Source: Zymoseptoria tritici IPO323
Taxonomy: Eukaryota; Ascomycota; Dothideomycetes; Mycosphaerellales; Mycosphaerellaceae
Direction: 5' to 3'
Assembly: GCF_000219625.1 (NCBI RefSeq)
Contig: NC_018210.1
Span: 1,674,001 to 1,738,000, forward strand
Length of the DNA: 64,000 bases
In this document: piece by piece, positions 34,881 through 46,200 of the stretch
Layout: each line of letters begins with the position of its first letter
Position numbering within the stretch: position 1 is the stretch's first letter
Made by a program: the position numbers and the translations under genes
The notes under the pieces: generated by a model
What the model saw: the letters and a program-made list of their open reading frames with translations, nothing else
Told to the model about the DNA's origin: nothing
Database searches by the model: none

Positions 34881-37300
34881 ATGCCCTCCATACCTCTTGT
34901 GGACTCCCATGACGGTCCGTTCCAAACCGTGGGAATCGTCGTGCGCAAAGCTATAGATCTGGCCACAGGAACAGCAACCCAGCATTTTACACAGCCCGAA
35001 TCGCAGCAGGCGTCTGGAACACAGCAACATGGATTACTGGAGGCTCGAGCGTCCTCGCTCGGTGCCAACCCGAATTTTAGTGCTTCGACGATCCTACTGC
35101 AACGCCAACGCTATCAACTGCAAGTCATAGCAGCCACTTTCTCCAGCGTGAGCGTATTGGCGGCGATATGCGCCCTCTACTGGTTCATGATGATGCGTCG
35201 AAACTTTCGCCGCGATCTCGTACTGCTACTGGTAGCCGGCGATTTCTGGAAGTCAAGCTGGTTTTTGATTTCCGCCAGTACTACATTGGCGGGCGTGGAT
35301 GTTTCGACACCAACGCAGATCTGTCAGGCGAGTGGCTACTTCCTGCAGATGGGGATAGAGTCGTGTGGTATGTGACCGTTAGATGCAAGAGGGATAGCTG
35401 CATGTTGCTAACAAGTCACGTTTCTAGATCTGGCCATATTCTTGATGAGGTACGATTGACATCAAAGCCTGATACTCGAACTACAACTGATATTTAGCTT
35501 GTTATTAGCCTCCACATGTCGCTCCAGATCTTTCCACCAACTCGCTCGTTTCTCGGTCACGATGGCTTGTATCGTGTCCGCTACTACGTGCTTGCTGCAT
35601 GGCTGATAATTCCGGGAGCTTTCGTCAGCCTGGCATTCGTGAACGCTGGCCATGCTTTCATCGCTCAAGGTGGATTTTGTACTCTGCCCATCCGACCGTT
35701 CTGGTATCGTCTCGCTCTGTCCTGGATCCCTCGGTACCTGAACTGGATCTTCATCATGGGCGTCGCCGTTCGCATCTATAGCCACGTTGGTTACGAGTTC
35801 AAAGTGTTCGCCGATGAGAGCGATCACAGCTCTAGTGCTGGAGCGATTCCGGGTGGTAGTGATGGTACACAACAGACTAGGCTGCCAGGAGAAGGAGACA
35901 CAACTCGGCACTCCTATATGGAACAGTCGGACGCAGCTGGCGTTGAAAAGGCCGCAGACCAGAATGACAGCATTGCACCGGATCAGCGTGGAAACATAGT
36001 ATCAGCGATCAAGAAGCCATTACGGCCGGGGATGGCTATGCTAACATCTAGGGAAAGTCGAAGACAGTCGGTCCCAACATTCACATCAGTGTTTGGTAGT
36101 GGCCCTACATGGGATGACGGAACTACAGCTGGTCAAGATCCGACACTACGACCCATCAGCCAGAGCACTCCTACCTCCCGCAGAGGCAGTAAGCAGGACA
36201 ACAACGGCGGACACATCTCCACTGAGGACTTTGCACCTCCCCCTCTATGGACGCCGCAACCACGAAATCACGGCTCCTTCTCCACCATCAACTCTAACAA
36301 ATCCTCAAACTCCTACGACCCTGGCCATCCAGCTCCTCTCCCTCCCATCAAGGAAATCAAAACATCCACCTCGAACTCTGTGTCAGGCGCTGCCCTTTCA
36401 CGCGACAATGCCGCCACTCGCGCACTTCAACTTCGACGCAAAGCCATCCAGCGCCAACTCCGCCTCCTCTTCATCTATCCGGTCATGTATCTCATCCTCT
36501 GGATCATGCCATTCATCTCTCACGCCTTCTCATACTCCAACCACTTTGCTCAACATCCGGTCTACCCCATCACCGTATTGAGCATATTCTGCCATTCCAT
36601 CATGGGCTTTGTGGACGTCTGCATCTTCTGCTGGCGCGAGAAGCCATGGCGGCACATACCTGGTAGCGATGGAACTTTTCTCGGAAGCTTTGCCTTCTGG
36701 CGATTCGGACAGGACTCAAGATACAATGCGGCATTCCATCAACAGAAGTCCGACGTCCCGAGTACCTCGCCTGATGTGCCACTGACCGAGAAGGACGAAG
36801 ACAGCCGACAGCTCACCTCATCAGAAGGACTTGTGGGCTACCTCAAGCGTTGGAGCAAGTCCTTTTCTTCCCACTCCGGAACGACTACCACCACCTCCGG
36901 CTCCCGCGCTACTACCTCTCCAGACCTCCTCGGTACTAATGCCACCCCTTCGCCACGCAAGTCCCACTTTCCGCCGACCCCGCCCGTTGTCGTCCCGCTT
37001 CAGAAGCGCCCTCACCGCCGCACCCACTCCGGCCGCTCTGATCGCCGCATACTGGAAGCCGAGCATGCGCAAGAACGACTGGCGATCGAGCGTGCCGAGG
37101 CTTGGAGGAGGAGCGCGTTGATGGAACCCGACGGGCGACAAGACGGGCGGAAAGGCAGCGCGACGAGCGATGGTCAGCAGAGTCTGGGTGGTGGACTTGT
37201 GCAGCCGCCGCCCGCAAAGAAGGAGTGGTGGGATCGGCATTTGAGTTTGGGCGGGCAGAGTGTGTTTGGAGGTGATGAAGAGGAGAGTCATAAGAGCTGA
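34881..37300 (+). CDS. Git3/GPR1-type G-protein-coupled receptor
   Basis: Three exons: 34881-35367, 35428-35449 (only 22 nt) and 35509-37300; introns of 60 and 59 nt; 766 aa. The tiny exon encodes DLAIFLM and links TM3 (YFLQMGIESC) to SLHMSLQIF, restoring a continuous helix. TM1-TM5 lie in about residues 75-300. A long Ser/Thr/Gln-rich third cytoplasmic loop comes next, then TM6-TM7 with the Git3 C-terminal block (RQLRLLFIYPVMYLILWIMP, FVDVCIFCWREKPW). A cytoplasmic tail rich in Ser, Pro, Arg and Lys ends the protein. In yeasts and Neurospora this class (Gpr1, Git3, GPR-4) couples carbon-source sensing to the Galpha-cAMP pathway. The frame is open upstream to 34797 but without ATG, so 34881 is the first start. 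It faces the LOV photoreceptor gene tail to tail. Confidence 0.9.
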
Positions 37301-37842
37301 TAGCGCGCTGGAATCAGCATGGCATAGCTAGACAGCAATGACTGCTAGACGTAGACGACGTTTCGACACTCGAAACGATAGACTAATAATTACTAATGCG
37401 AGCTACTCTCTCCTCTCCTCGTGGTCTTTGGACCTCTATTGTGAAGCCTGTTGGGAAGGACCACGCGGGATGGCGAGTTGGAAAGGTCCGCGTCGGATGG
37501 TATGTCTCTTCATAAATGTTCACAAAGCGACCAATCCGACTTGATTGCTTCATGCAAACGGATGGCCTGGTAGTTGACGTGCTGTCTGTGCTTGTCTAGA
37601 CTGTCTCAGAGTACACATTTCGCCCACTTGAGTATGTCTGGTCGCCTGTTTGTACAAGTTCTCTTCGTCATTACTGTATGCACCATACCCGTCTTGTACA
37701 AGTTCCATGTTGCACATTATGCGTTATAAAGTCATCCATGCTTCAAGTGGTAGCGCCATTCTCCTTACTCTCCAGGTATCATCGTTAATGCAAATCGTAA
37801 AGATTACGACCACGCGAGCAGCCAGGACCGAGATGTCGTTCG
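37301..37842. other. Intergenic, convergent 3' regions
   Basis: Between the GPCR (+) and the LOV protein (-). No gene, repeat or RNA gene recognised. Confidence 0.6.
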
Positions 37843-38510
37843 TCACTCAGATGTCGTCCTCCTCATCTTCGCCATACAGTTCTGGAAACCGACCAGATAC
37901 CGTTTCTCCTTGTCGTCCTCGTTCCATCGCACGGGTATCACGCTGACCAAGTTCGCAAAAGGTGTGCCTTCTCTTGTGTAGTTCCCAACCATAACCTGCA
38001 CCTCCTCCCTCTTGTGCACCGAGTCCTTCATTCGTAACAATTCCTTTTGCTGATCTCCCTTGTCGCCAAGCGGAGAAAAATTCCCTTTTTGGGACAGAGG
38101 AGGATCTCTGATCTCGTCGCTGCCACTGGGACTTTGTAGGAATCGACAGTTGCGTCCGAGGATTTCGGACTCGCTGTAGCCTGTTAGAAGGCTGAAGGCT
38201 TCGGAGCAGTACACGATCGGTGTGTCGGGTTCGAAGGTGTCGCAAACGATTACGGCGGCTTCGCAGTCGATGGGTCCGAGGTCGATTTGTGGGTTAGGGC
38301 GCCGAGCTACGCGGACCTGCGCAGATGCTGTTAAAGGAAGGACTTTCGAGGCTGATCAGACGGCATGCGGACACCTACCAGTATGCCCATGACATCGAAT
38401 CCTCCCGGCGCATAAGTCCAGTTGTGGAAGTGCGAACTGCTCCCGGATATTGTTGGCTTGTTCGCTGGCTCAGCAGCAATGTCTTCGATTTGCTCATGCT
38501 CCTCTTCCAT
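37843..38510 (-). CDS. VVD: VIVID/ENVOY-like LOV-domain blue-light photoreceptor
   Basis: Exon 1 ends at 38379 and exon 2 is 38316-37843, with a 62-nt intron (GTAGGT..GCGCAG). From the ATG at 38510 the product is 201 aa, near the 186 aa of Neurospora VVD. The junction restores YAPGGFDVMGILVRVARRPNPQ, the N-cap and start of the LOV fold. The photoactive cysteine is Cys101 in GRNCRFLQSPSG, preceded by SEAFSLLTGYSESEILGRN and followed by the flavin loop insertion, EVQVMVGNYTREG and FANLVSVIPVRW. In the family, flavin binding and Cys adduct formation under blue light let VVD bind and dampen the White Collar complex. The start is uncertain: the frame is open to about 38,870 without ATG, and another in-frame ATG lies at 38699 (264 aa). 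An extra 5' exon is possible. Confidence 0.85.
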
Positions 38511-39080
38511 CAGGCGGCTTGACAAGAGTGTAACAGAAGTTGGAATGTAGCCAATCGGGGTACATTTGCGCGCAAAATGATGAACGAAGGAGGATAGAAT
38601 GAGGCGAGGAGGTGTTGTCACGGTATAGATATCGTGAGCATCACGCAACACGGTGACGATGGTCTGCAAGAGGGTTCCATCACCATGCGGACCCGGCATC
38701 TCAATCTGGGGTCCACCTTCTTCACAGCGGCGAATGACCTCATCCAAAAGTGAAGTGAATGTTGCGGCATGTGTGTGATAGGACAAATTGGCGGCCCTAC
38801 CTCCGCCTCGCGCGTGCGGAATCGCGATTTCACTCGGGGATCGACACGCATTCTCGATGGGGCCAAAACCCTATGTCGCTGGGGTGCACATTTTGGGCTC
38901 GTCACAGGATGTGCCGGCCTCTTCAAGCCTGCTCGTCCCTCTTAGCCCTGGAGAGTGCCCTGGACCGTCATGACGCCGTGGCTGGTACGGGAGCACTTGC
39001 CGAAGGATGTACCCTGTAGGGGTTCTCGTCGTGACCAGCGTGACTAGGAGGTATCATGTATGCTTGATACATACGAGTGA

Positions 39081-39159
39081 TACGACTGCCACGTCACCAA
39101 TCTTGAAGATGCGACTATACTAATGCTGCTTTAGAGGCAAGGCGAAAAGAAGCAGCATC
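39081..39159. repeat. 79-bp diverged direct repeat, copy 1
   Basis: Starts TACGACTGCCACGTCACCAA and ends GAAGCAGCATC. It aligns without length change to 39,196-39,274 but differs at many positions. The two copies are 115 bp apart, start to start. Confidence 0.7.
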
Positions 39160-39195
39160 GGGTTCTTCTGATAGCTAGGAGTTGTGCTTAATATA

Positions 39196-39274
39196 TACGA
39201 CTGCAACGTCACCAACCTGCGGAATGCTATCATATTGGTGTTGCTCTGGAGGTGAGGCGAAGACGAGCAGCATC
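39196..39274. repeat. 79-bp diverged direct repeat, copy 2
   Basis: Starts TACGACTGCAACGTCACCAA and ends GAGCAGCATC, the same length as copy 1. On the minus strand both copies read MLL.FA.P...QH at one end and GDVAVV at the other, so the unit may be an old duplicated coding piece. Confidence 0.7.
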
Positions 39275-39294
39275 TCTCCCACTGTCATCAAGCA

Positions 39295-39369
39295 TACAGC
39301 GTGTGAACACATCGGAGTGGCCACCCCCTTGTCACCTTCCAGGGGGTGTCCATTCCGATGCACGCTGTA
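39295..39369. mobile_element. MITE-like hairpin element, copy 2 (75 bp)
   Basis: A TA-flanked near-palindrome. The left arm begins TACAGCGTGTGAACACATCG and continues GAGTGG..CACCCCC; the right arm is its imperfect reverse complement ending CACGCTGTA. It shares CAGCGTGTGA, CATCGGAGTG and the TA edges with the 188-bp element at 11,787, so both belong to one family. No coding capacity. Confidence 0.7.
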
Positions 39370-39859
39370 TACGAAGGATTTGTACAATTGAACAAGGGGT
39401 AGCGTCATGGCGGTCACGAGTTGCGAGCACGATTGAACATGGATAATGCGGAACTTCGGAAGAAGCAAGGCCTTCAAACTCTGAGGACCAAACCTTGTGG
39501 GAAATGATGGTCTAGACTCTAGCAGCTGTCTCTGTATGCACCTATGCGCAAGCTGACTGCAAGCCTGCTATTCATATGACTCACTATTGGTGTAGAGTAA
39601 ACATCACTAGCTCATGTTAAGACCTCCCACTTCGTATAACTAGCTCTTTCTCTTTGGGAGGCGGACATCGGGTAGAAATAGAGGGACGGATTTCTTCGAA
39701 TGAGCTGGAGAAAGTCTAGAATGCCGCACTTGCACATCGAGTGTTAGCGTTTAGAGGATCGCATGAAAAGTAGGCGGTAAGACACAACCCTTAATGTTCC
39801 AGTAGTTGAGCAGAAGATTTGAGACAACTACATCAAGAACTATACCTGGCCAGCAGAAC

Positions 39860-40692
39860 TCATGACTGATATTCTTCCAACCTCCAAGACTCCGCGCCAG
39901 CATCGACAACGAGTTTATGGGTGTGGAACGTGATGCTCTCATACCTACATCCGTTAGCACAACATCGGAGATCGAGAGGACTTTGGACCGCACGACATAC
40001 ATGACCCTCGCAGAAGCCCTCGCCTGCTTGTGCCACGGACCAGCACCTCCTTTGGCAGCATCCTCTCGATGACTCCACAAGCCTGTTGTCATCGAGTCAG
40101 CACATGTTGGGCTACCTCCCTCTCAGCACTTACAAGTCGCCAGATTCCTCCGCTGTCCATCGGTGCTGCCAAACCAATACTTCAACAATCCTCCACTCTC
40201 GCAAGCTTCGCGGTGTGACATTTCGTCCAGTAACCCTAGCCTCTCGCGGTCTGCAGTCTCCAGTAATTTCGACCGAAAGATGACCACGTAGAACTCGGAT
40301 GCTTGCCACTCGTGGTTGGATCGATGGCACAATGTGCGCAGGAGTGCGAAGACATCCGACCAGTTGAAGGATTCGAGGTATGGCGCCGTGGCGTAGTCTG
40401 GGCGGATTGGTCGGAGGGCTGAAAGGGCGAGCGCGAATAGGCGTGAAGGAAGACTGAGTGAGGGGAGGTGGAGTTGGTTGAGAGCATCGGAATAGGGCGA
40501 GGAGATCAGGTGGGTTGCAGTGAGGTCCACTGTTGGCGGTAGCGGCGATGAGGTTGCGGGTGTTGATGGAGTTTTGCCGGCAGCCTGTTGTGCTGAGGAT
40601 GCGGTATTGTGGTGGAGTTCTGATAGTGGCGTCCTTGACCTTGGAAGATGCTGTTGTGCGTGAACGTCCTTGAGAATAGCAACGTCGGCCAT
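39860..40692 (-). CDS. UPF0643 family protein
   Basis: Three exons: 40692-40134, 40082-40001 and 39944-39860; introns of 51 nt (GTAAGT..CAACAG) and 56 nt (GTATGT, branch GCTAAC, ..GTAG); 241 aa. The joined protein has the family text: YATAPYLESFNWSDVFALLR, FYVVIFRSKLLETADRERLG, GGLLKYWFGSTDGQRRNLATC, LWSHREDAAKGG and a C-terminal KLVVDAGAESWRLEEYQS. This is the conserved fungal UPF0643 family, whose function is not known. The three-exon model is needed, because single frames stop early at 40123 and 39751. No signal peptide or membrane segment was seen. Confidence 0.85.
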
Positions 40693-41435
40693 GATTCGCT
40701 TCCAAGGCTAGGTATTTGGTTTGCTGTATTTATCGCTCCGAGAATCCCCGTCAAGTCGGCATTCGCTGAGGTATCAATGTCTCTGCAAGCTCCTTTCTCA
40801 ATGCAGGAACAATTTCTCATCCGGCGCAATACTCACATATTTATTGAAAGCAGCGGATTGCGTGCCTGGCGGTCACACCATCGCACGCAATGTCGCCAAT
40901 TTCACTTTTGACGGGACTCCCCAGTGAGACGGGATAGCGACATTTCTCCGCGCACGCCATCAGCAACTCACTCTGAGGGCACATAAATAGAGACTGCGCA
41001 TCATCGCCTCGAGACATCTCCCAGTCGTCGTTCCTGTCGGATAGTGCAATTTGCAGGGTTCATCGTATGTGTTCTTCTCGCTCATATGCCGTTCGTCTGA
41101 TGCTCTCTTTAGTCGGGGGGAGCTTGCTTCTTCGGTTCACACGCTGGAGCTGTCCTGCTGTCTGAAGATCTCTGATCCTAAGGACCTAGATGAGAGGTTC
41201 TCCCGCTCGATGGAACAGACTGCGTACTGATGATGTGACCCATTGGAGTCGTTGTTGCGGCTTTGATGGAAGAGCTTCAGCAATTGGAAAGTGGTACCTC
41301 AGGCTTCATGACTGACTAATCTTGAGACTCGCCATACCCGGCCTCCTACCAGTGCGAGCGATAGTACGAGGCCGCTGACTTAGATCCTGACAAAGATGCT
41401 CACCAACTGGGTGCAGGCTCGCGGCCAGGATGCTA
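40693..41435. other. Intergenic, up to the edge of repeat island 1
   Basis: Promoter side of UPF0643. Base composition is normal up to the transposon end at 41,436, including the TA at 41,434-41,435 that serves as target duplication. No gene seen. Confidence 0.6.
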
Positions 41436-41480
41436 GAAGTGGTGCTCACGCTATGCACGGATCACGTAATGCAACGTTCT
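41436..41480 (+). repeat. Left terminal inverted repeat (45 bp)
   Basis: Begins GAAGTGGTGCTCACGCTATG and matches the reverse complement of 49,778-49,822 at 44 of 45 bases. It still has many CpA, TpG and CpG steps, unlike the interior. Confidence 0.95.
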
Positions 41481-41539
41481 CGAATTCTTAGAACGTTAAC
41501 AACTATAACATTCGCCAAACTTCTACGAATTAATGTGCA

Positions 41540-41735
41540 ATAACTATAGCTCTAATTAACAAGGCGTTAGACGAGCTAATAGAGAATAATAGAAAGAATA
41601 TTTAGCAAATTGCGGATAAATATGTAGTACACTGGACGACGTTGTAGCGCCGCTCTAAAAAGCTAATTAATTTAGCGAGGATACGCGACAAGAATAACTT
41701 AATTCTTTTATACTAATAAGAACGCACCCTCGTAC
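41540..41735 (+). pseudogene. Transposase N-terminal part, mutated (pogo/Fot1-like)
   Basis: The frame reads a psq-type helix-turn-helix (IADKYVVHWTTL) and ends at ERTLV directly at the gypsy insertion site. The remainder resumes after the right LTR with Y-IDILIRRG, so the LTR element landed inside this reading frame. Several stops are present. Confidence 0.75.
41731..41735 (+). repeat. Target-site duplication (CGTAC), left
   Basis: CGTAC immediately before the left LTR; the same five bases follow the right LTR at 48,669-48,673. Confidence 0.9.
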
Positions 41736-41950
41736 TGTTACATCTGCCTCCGCCGAATACCGACAATCGGCATCTAATCCCCTGCCTTAGCGGCATATGC
41801 ACCCCTACTAAGGCCTTTTAAGCTCGTTTAAGCTAGATTGCGCCTGTATTATAAGGATACGTAGAATCTCCTCCTTCCGAGAGAGTATTAAATCGAGTCT
41901 GTTCTAAAGTAATTCATACTGCTACTCTATTCTTAACTACACCCTTTATA
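41736..41950 (+). repeat. Left LTR (215 bp)
   Basis: Starts TGTTACATC and ends TTTATA. It differs from the right LTR at 10 positions, all transitions. Confidence 0.93.
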
Positions 41951-41999
41951 TACGATTCGATCCTCCCTATAGTACGACGAATTACTTCCAAGATAGCTT

Positions 42000-43200
42000 C
42001 GTCTCGTCCTAGCCTATTAGGGAGCAAGAGCACCCGTCGCCGTGCGAACGAACCCGCTAACAACCCGAAGACTATAGAAACCCCTACTTAGACTGCCGTT
42101 AGTAACAACGAAGACGCCGAAGGCAGGCCTAAAAACCTAGAAGAACCTATCGGGTACTAGGATACTACTAACGAGGGCGAAGAAGAACTAGAGAACCCTC
42201 TATAGGAAGAAGATACTCTACCTAAAGGAGAAGAAGACGATATTAATAAACAAATCCGTAAGGAAGAAGCCGCTACCGCTAGACAGGAGCGCCTCCTCTA
42301 GCTTAGCCTTCTCTAAGTATGCAATAAGGCTATAAGGGACCGTATCGCCTAAGTACAGAACGGATCTATCTCTACTATCCTACCCGATGCCCTAGTTCGG
42401 CTATCTATCCCTAAGAACGCGCTCCTAAAGGCCCGGAATCCCTATATCTTCGAGGGAAAGAACTATACCGACTAGGAATAATAGTAGGAAGATATTAACT
42501 AAGCAATTAACCGGGCTAGTATAGCTACCGACGAAGAAAAGATAGAATTCGCTAAAGAATAGATAGCGAGACCCTAAAAGCAGCACTAGAAGCGCTACCT
42601 TCTTAATAAGGCACCTGTTCGGCTAATATAGAGCGATATGTAGCTCGTAATACTAGATTCTATAGGTATAAAAGACGAACGCACCTAAAGAGCTATAGAT
42701 AATATTAAAGAGGCTAAATAGGGCGACAGGACCCTAACCGGGCTAATAAACTATCTAAAAGAATAGTAGGATAAGATCGGTTACACCGACATTCCTAGGA
42801 TAATCTATAAATTTAAGGGAGCTCTTACCCCGGCGGTTAGAAATAGGCTCGAATAAGGCTAAGTTACCCTTACGACCCTCGTAAATACGGAAGAACGAGC
42901 TAACATATCGTACCGACAGATATAGGAATTTAACAAAAAACGCTTAGTAAAGACTTTTGTCGACGAAACTAACAGAAGGCGCCTAAACAAAAATAATAAG
43001 CCCCTAAGTAGGCCGAGAAAGGCTAAAACCCCCCCGAAGGCGGCTAATAAGGAGAGGTCTACTACCGCCTACTAGATATATAGCAAAGAGGGCTACCGGC
43101 GCTAGGAATACCCTAACAAGGACTAGTCGGGAAAAGGGAGAGCCCGTAGTAGATCTCCTCTAACCGCTACGGGTTAAGTCTAGTACTTAGAGGCCTAAAG
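42000..43200 (+). pseudogene. Gypsy gag, mutated
   Basis: A mostly single frame with Lys/Glu-rich text (KGEEDDINKQIRKEEAATAR) and many TAG codons. Near 43,070-43,130 a zinc-knuckle layout is visible, but the cysteine positions read as Tyr (TAT/TAC), the product expected from TGT/TGC when G becomes A. Limits are approximate. Confidence 0.75.
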
Positions 43201-43229
43201 AAAGGCTACTAAGCTAGGAGGAATTACCC

Positions 43230-46200
43230 GAACTATAGGGGAAGGGCTAATACGCCTTAAAGTAGAGATGTAGGGTCCTAATAGGACTAAGACACTCCGA
43301 GCACTACTCGATTACGGAGCGCAAAGCAACTTTATAAATAATATAGCAGCTAAAGAGCTAGGCCTAAGCCCCGAGTTAGAGCAAACGGCCTAATACGTAG
43401 TACTAAACGGCTAGAGGATAGCTATTTAGGGAGAATGCCGCGTCCTGTTTAAAGTAACAGACACTTAAGGATATATAAGAGGATATATAGAAACCTTCGT
43501 AGTCGGAAGAATCTATAGGTTCTAACTAGTCCTTAGTATGCCCTAGCTAGAACGATAGAACCCGAGGGTAAACTTTATCCGCAAAAGCGTTACCTAGAAG
43601 GGGACAAAGGGCAGATAATAAAGGCCGGTTAGGCTCGTCTTACCCGAAGAGTTCTAGAAGGACGCTTCCGGTATTCCTTCGGGGCGCGTTTAGGCCCTTG
43701 CCGCTTAACACATAGACGACGCGCTAAAAGAACCGGAACTTCTAAGCGAATTCTCGGATTTCGCGGACGTTTTCGTAGAAGGAAACGAGTCCCTTCTCCC
43801 CGAGACGGGGCCGAATAAGCTTAGTATCGACCTTAAAGAAGGCAAGGAGGCCCTATACGGCCTATTATACAACCTCTCTATAATAGAACTAGAGACTCTG
43901 CGCAACTACCTCGCCGATAGCCTAGAGAAGGGGTAAATCCGCCCTTCGACCTCCCTAGCAGGGGTAGGCATCCTCTTTGTAAAGAAAAAGGACGGTAGCC
44001 TACGTCTATACGTTAACTATAGGGCCCTTAATGCCGTTACTATTAAGAATAGATACGCCCTGCCCTTCGTCTAGGAATCGCTAGACTAGTTAGCGCCGGC
44101 AAAGTTCTTTACAAAGCTAGATATATAAGACGCGTACTATCGCATCCGAATTAAGGAGAGCGACTAGTAGAAAACTGCCTTTCGGACGAGGTATAGCTAC
44201 TTTAAGTATACTATAGTCCCGTTTAGGCTAACTAACGCCCTAGTAGTGTTCTAAGGATATATAAACTACGCCCTTTAGGGCCTGCTAAACTACTATATTA
44301 TAGTATACCTCGACGATATCTTAATATACTTACAAGACGCCGAAAGCTATAAGAAACATATTAGGATAGTCCTCGAGAGACTTAGAAGACACTAACTCTT
44401 TGCTAAACTATTAAAGTGCGAGTTCTTTAAGCAGTAAGTCGGCTACCTTAAGTTCGTAGTAACCCTAAAAGGGGTCGAAATAGAGGCAGAAAGGATCTAA
44501 GCTATTACTAACTAGCCCCTTCCGGCCTTAGTTAGGGATATTCGCATCTTTATTAGATTTACGAACTACTACCGCTAGTTTATTAAGGGATTCTCCCGCA
44601 TAGCAGGCCTACTAAACTACTTAATAGAGAGAGGCCTAAATAGTGCTAAAGGCGGACACCGATAGAGAAAGGAGGAATTAGTTCCCCTCGAACTCCTACC
44701 TAACGTAGTACAAGCATTCTAGCAGTTAAAGACTAGGTTTATTAAAGCGCCTATCTTACGGCATTTTAACCTAAAACTACCTATCCGCGTTGCAACAGAT
44801 GCCTCTAGGTTCGCCGTCGGGGCAGTACTATCCTAACCGCATAAAACAGAGGTTAAAATGCACTAGTACCTAGTAGCCTTCTTCTCTAGTAAGATAAACG
44901 CGGCCGAAAGGAACTATAACATATACGATTAAGAGCTTCTCGCTATAGTCGAGGCCTTTAAGCACTAGAGATACTACGTTAAGGGCGCTTCGTACTAAAT
45001 TAAGGTCTTAATAGACTACTATAACCTAAAATAGTTTATAATAACTAAGCAACTAAGCCGAAGATAGGCAAGATAGGCAGAGCAGCTGTTAAACGTTAAC
45101 TTCCGCATAACGTATAACCTAGGGTTACTTAATGCCGCTATAGACGGAGTAAGCAGACGCCTAGACCTAGAAGATAGGGACTACTCGGGACGGTAGATTA
45201 ATAAGAGCGACAGTACTCCTATATTAGACACCCTTCGGTACTAACTAGGTCTATCCGAGGGAATAACAGCCGAATCTAGCCCCGTTCGGTCTATAATAGC
45301 AGTTATAACCTACTATCTACAGCTCGCTAGGACCTACTATAGTAAAACGTATATAATAGCGAGCACTCTAATAGAAGAATTATTAGACTCCCCGCTAATT
45401 AATATAATACGCGAATACCTAAAACATAACTCTATAGCATCGATAGTCGAACTAGCTATAAATAACCCGGATCCGCTAGAATAGACCTAAAGGTAGGCTA
45501 TACAAGGCGAATTCCTCTTCTACGAACGGAAACTATACGTACCTACGGGCCTAGCACGCCTAGCAGCTCTCCGCTAGTACTATAATAATCCCCTAGCTAG
45601 CTACTTTAGTTTTAAACAGACCCTAGAGCTGTTATAATAGTCGTTCTACTAGCTAGACATAAGAAAATACGTTAAGGACTATATAAACAGCTGCTAGACA
45701 TACGACAGGGCGAAGCTACGGCGATATAGCTTATATAGAGAACTCTATATAGAAACTCTACTAAACAGGCCCTAGGAGGACCTAATATTAGATTTTATTA
45801 CCGATCTGCCCCTAAGTACATTTATAGGGCATATATACAACTTAATCCTCGTCGTTATAGACAGGTAGTCTAAAATAGCCTACTACATTCCTGTACGGAA
45901 AGATATTAATACCGAAACCCTTACGGAGGTCTTCCTAAAAGAGATCTTCCGCCTTTACGGAACTCCTAAGTTAATTACGTCCGATAGAGGACTAATCCTT
46001 ATATCTAAGTTCTAGAGCACGCTTTGCTACTACCTTAGGGTCTAAAGGGGCCTAAGTACTACATATTACCCCTAAACGGACAGTTAGACGGAGCGTTAGA
46101 ACTAAACGCTAGAGTAATACCTACGAGTATACTACAACTACGAACAGGACGACTAGGTATAGATACTATCGGTAGCCGAATTCTCTTATAACGATAGCGT

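Larger units (their letters stand above)
38511..39859. other. Intergenic with direct repeats and a small inverted-repeat element
   Basis: Upstream of the LOV gene and downstream of UPF0643. It contains the 79-bp direct repeats at 39,081 and 39,196 and the 75-bp hairpin element at 39,295. A 100-codon minus-strand frame (39,175-39,477) runs through the second repeat copy and the hairpin and is not trusted. Confidence 0.55.

Noticed and set aside
43705..43905. Open frames inside repeat island 1, including 47,499-47,747
   Set aside because: They are gaps between mutation-made stops in non-coding or antisense frames of dead transposons.
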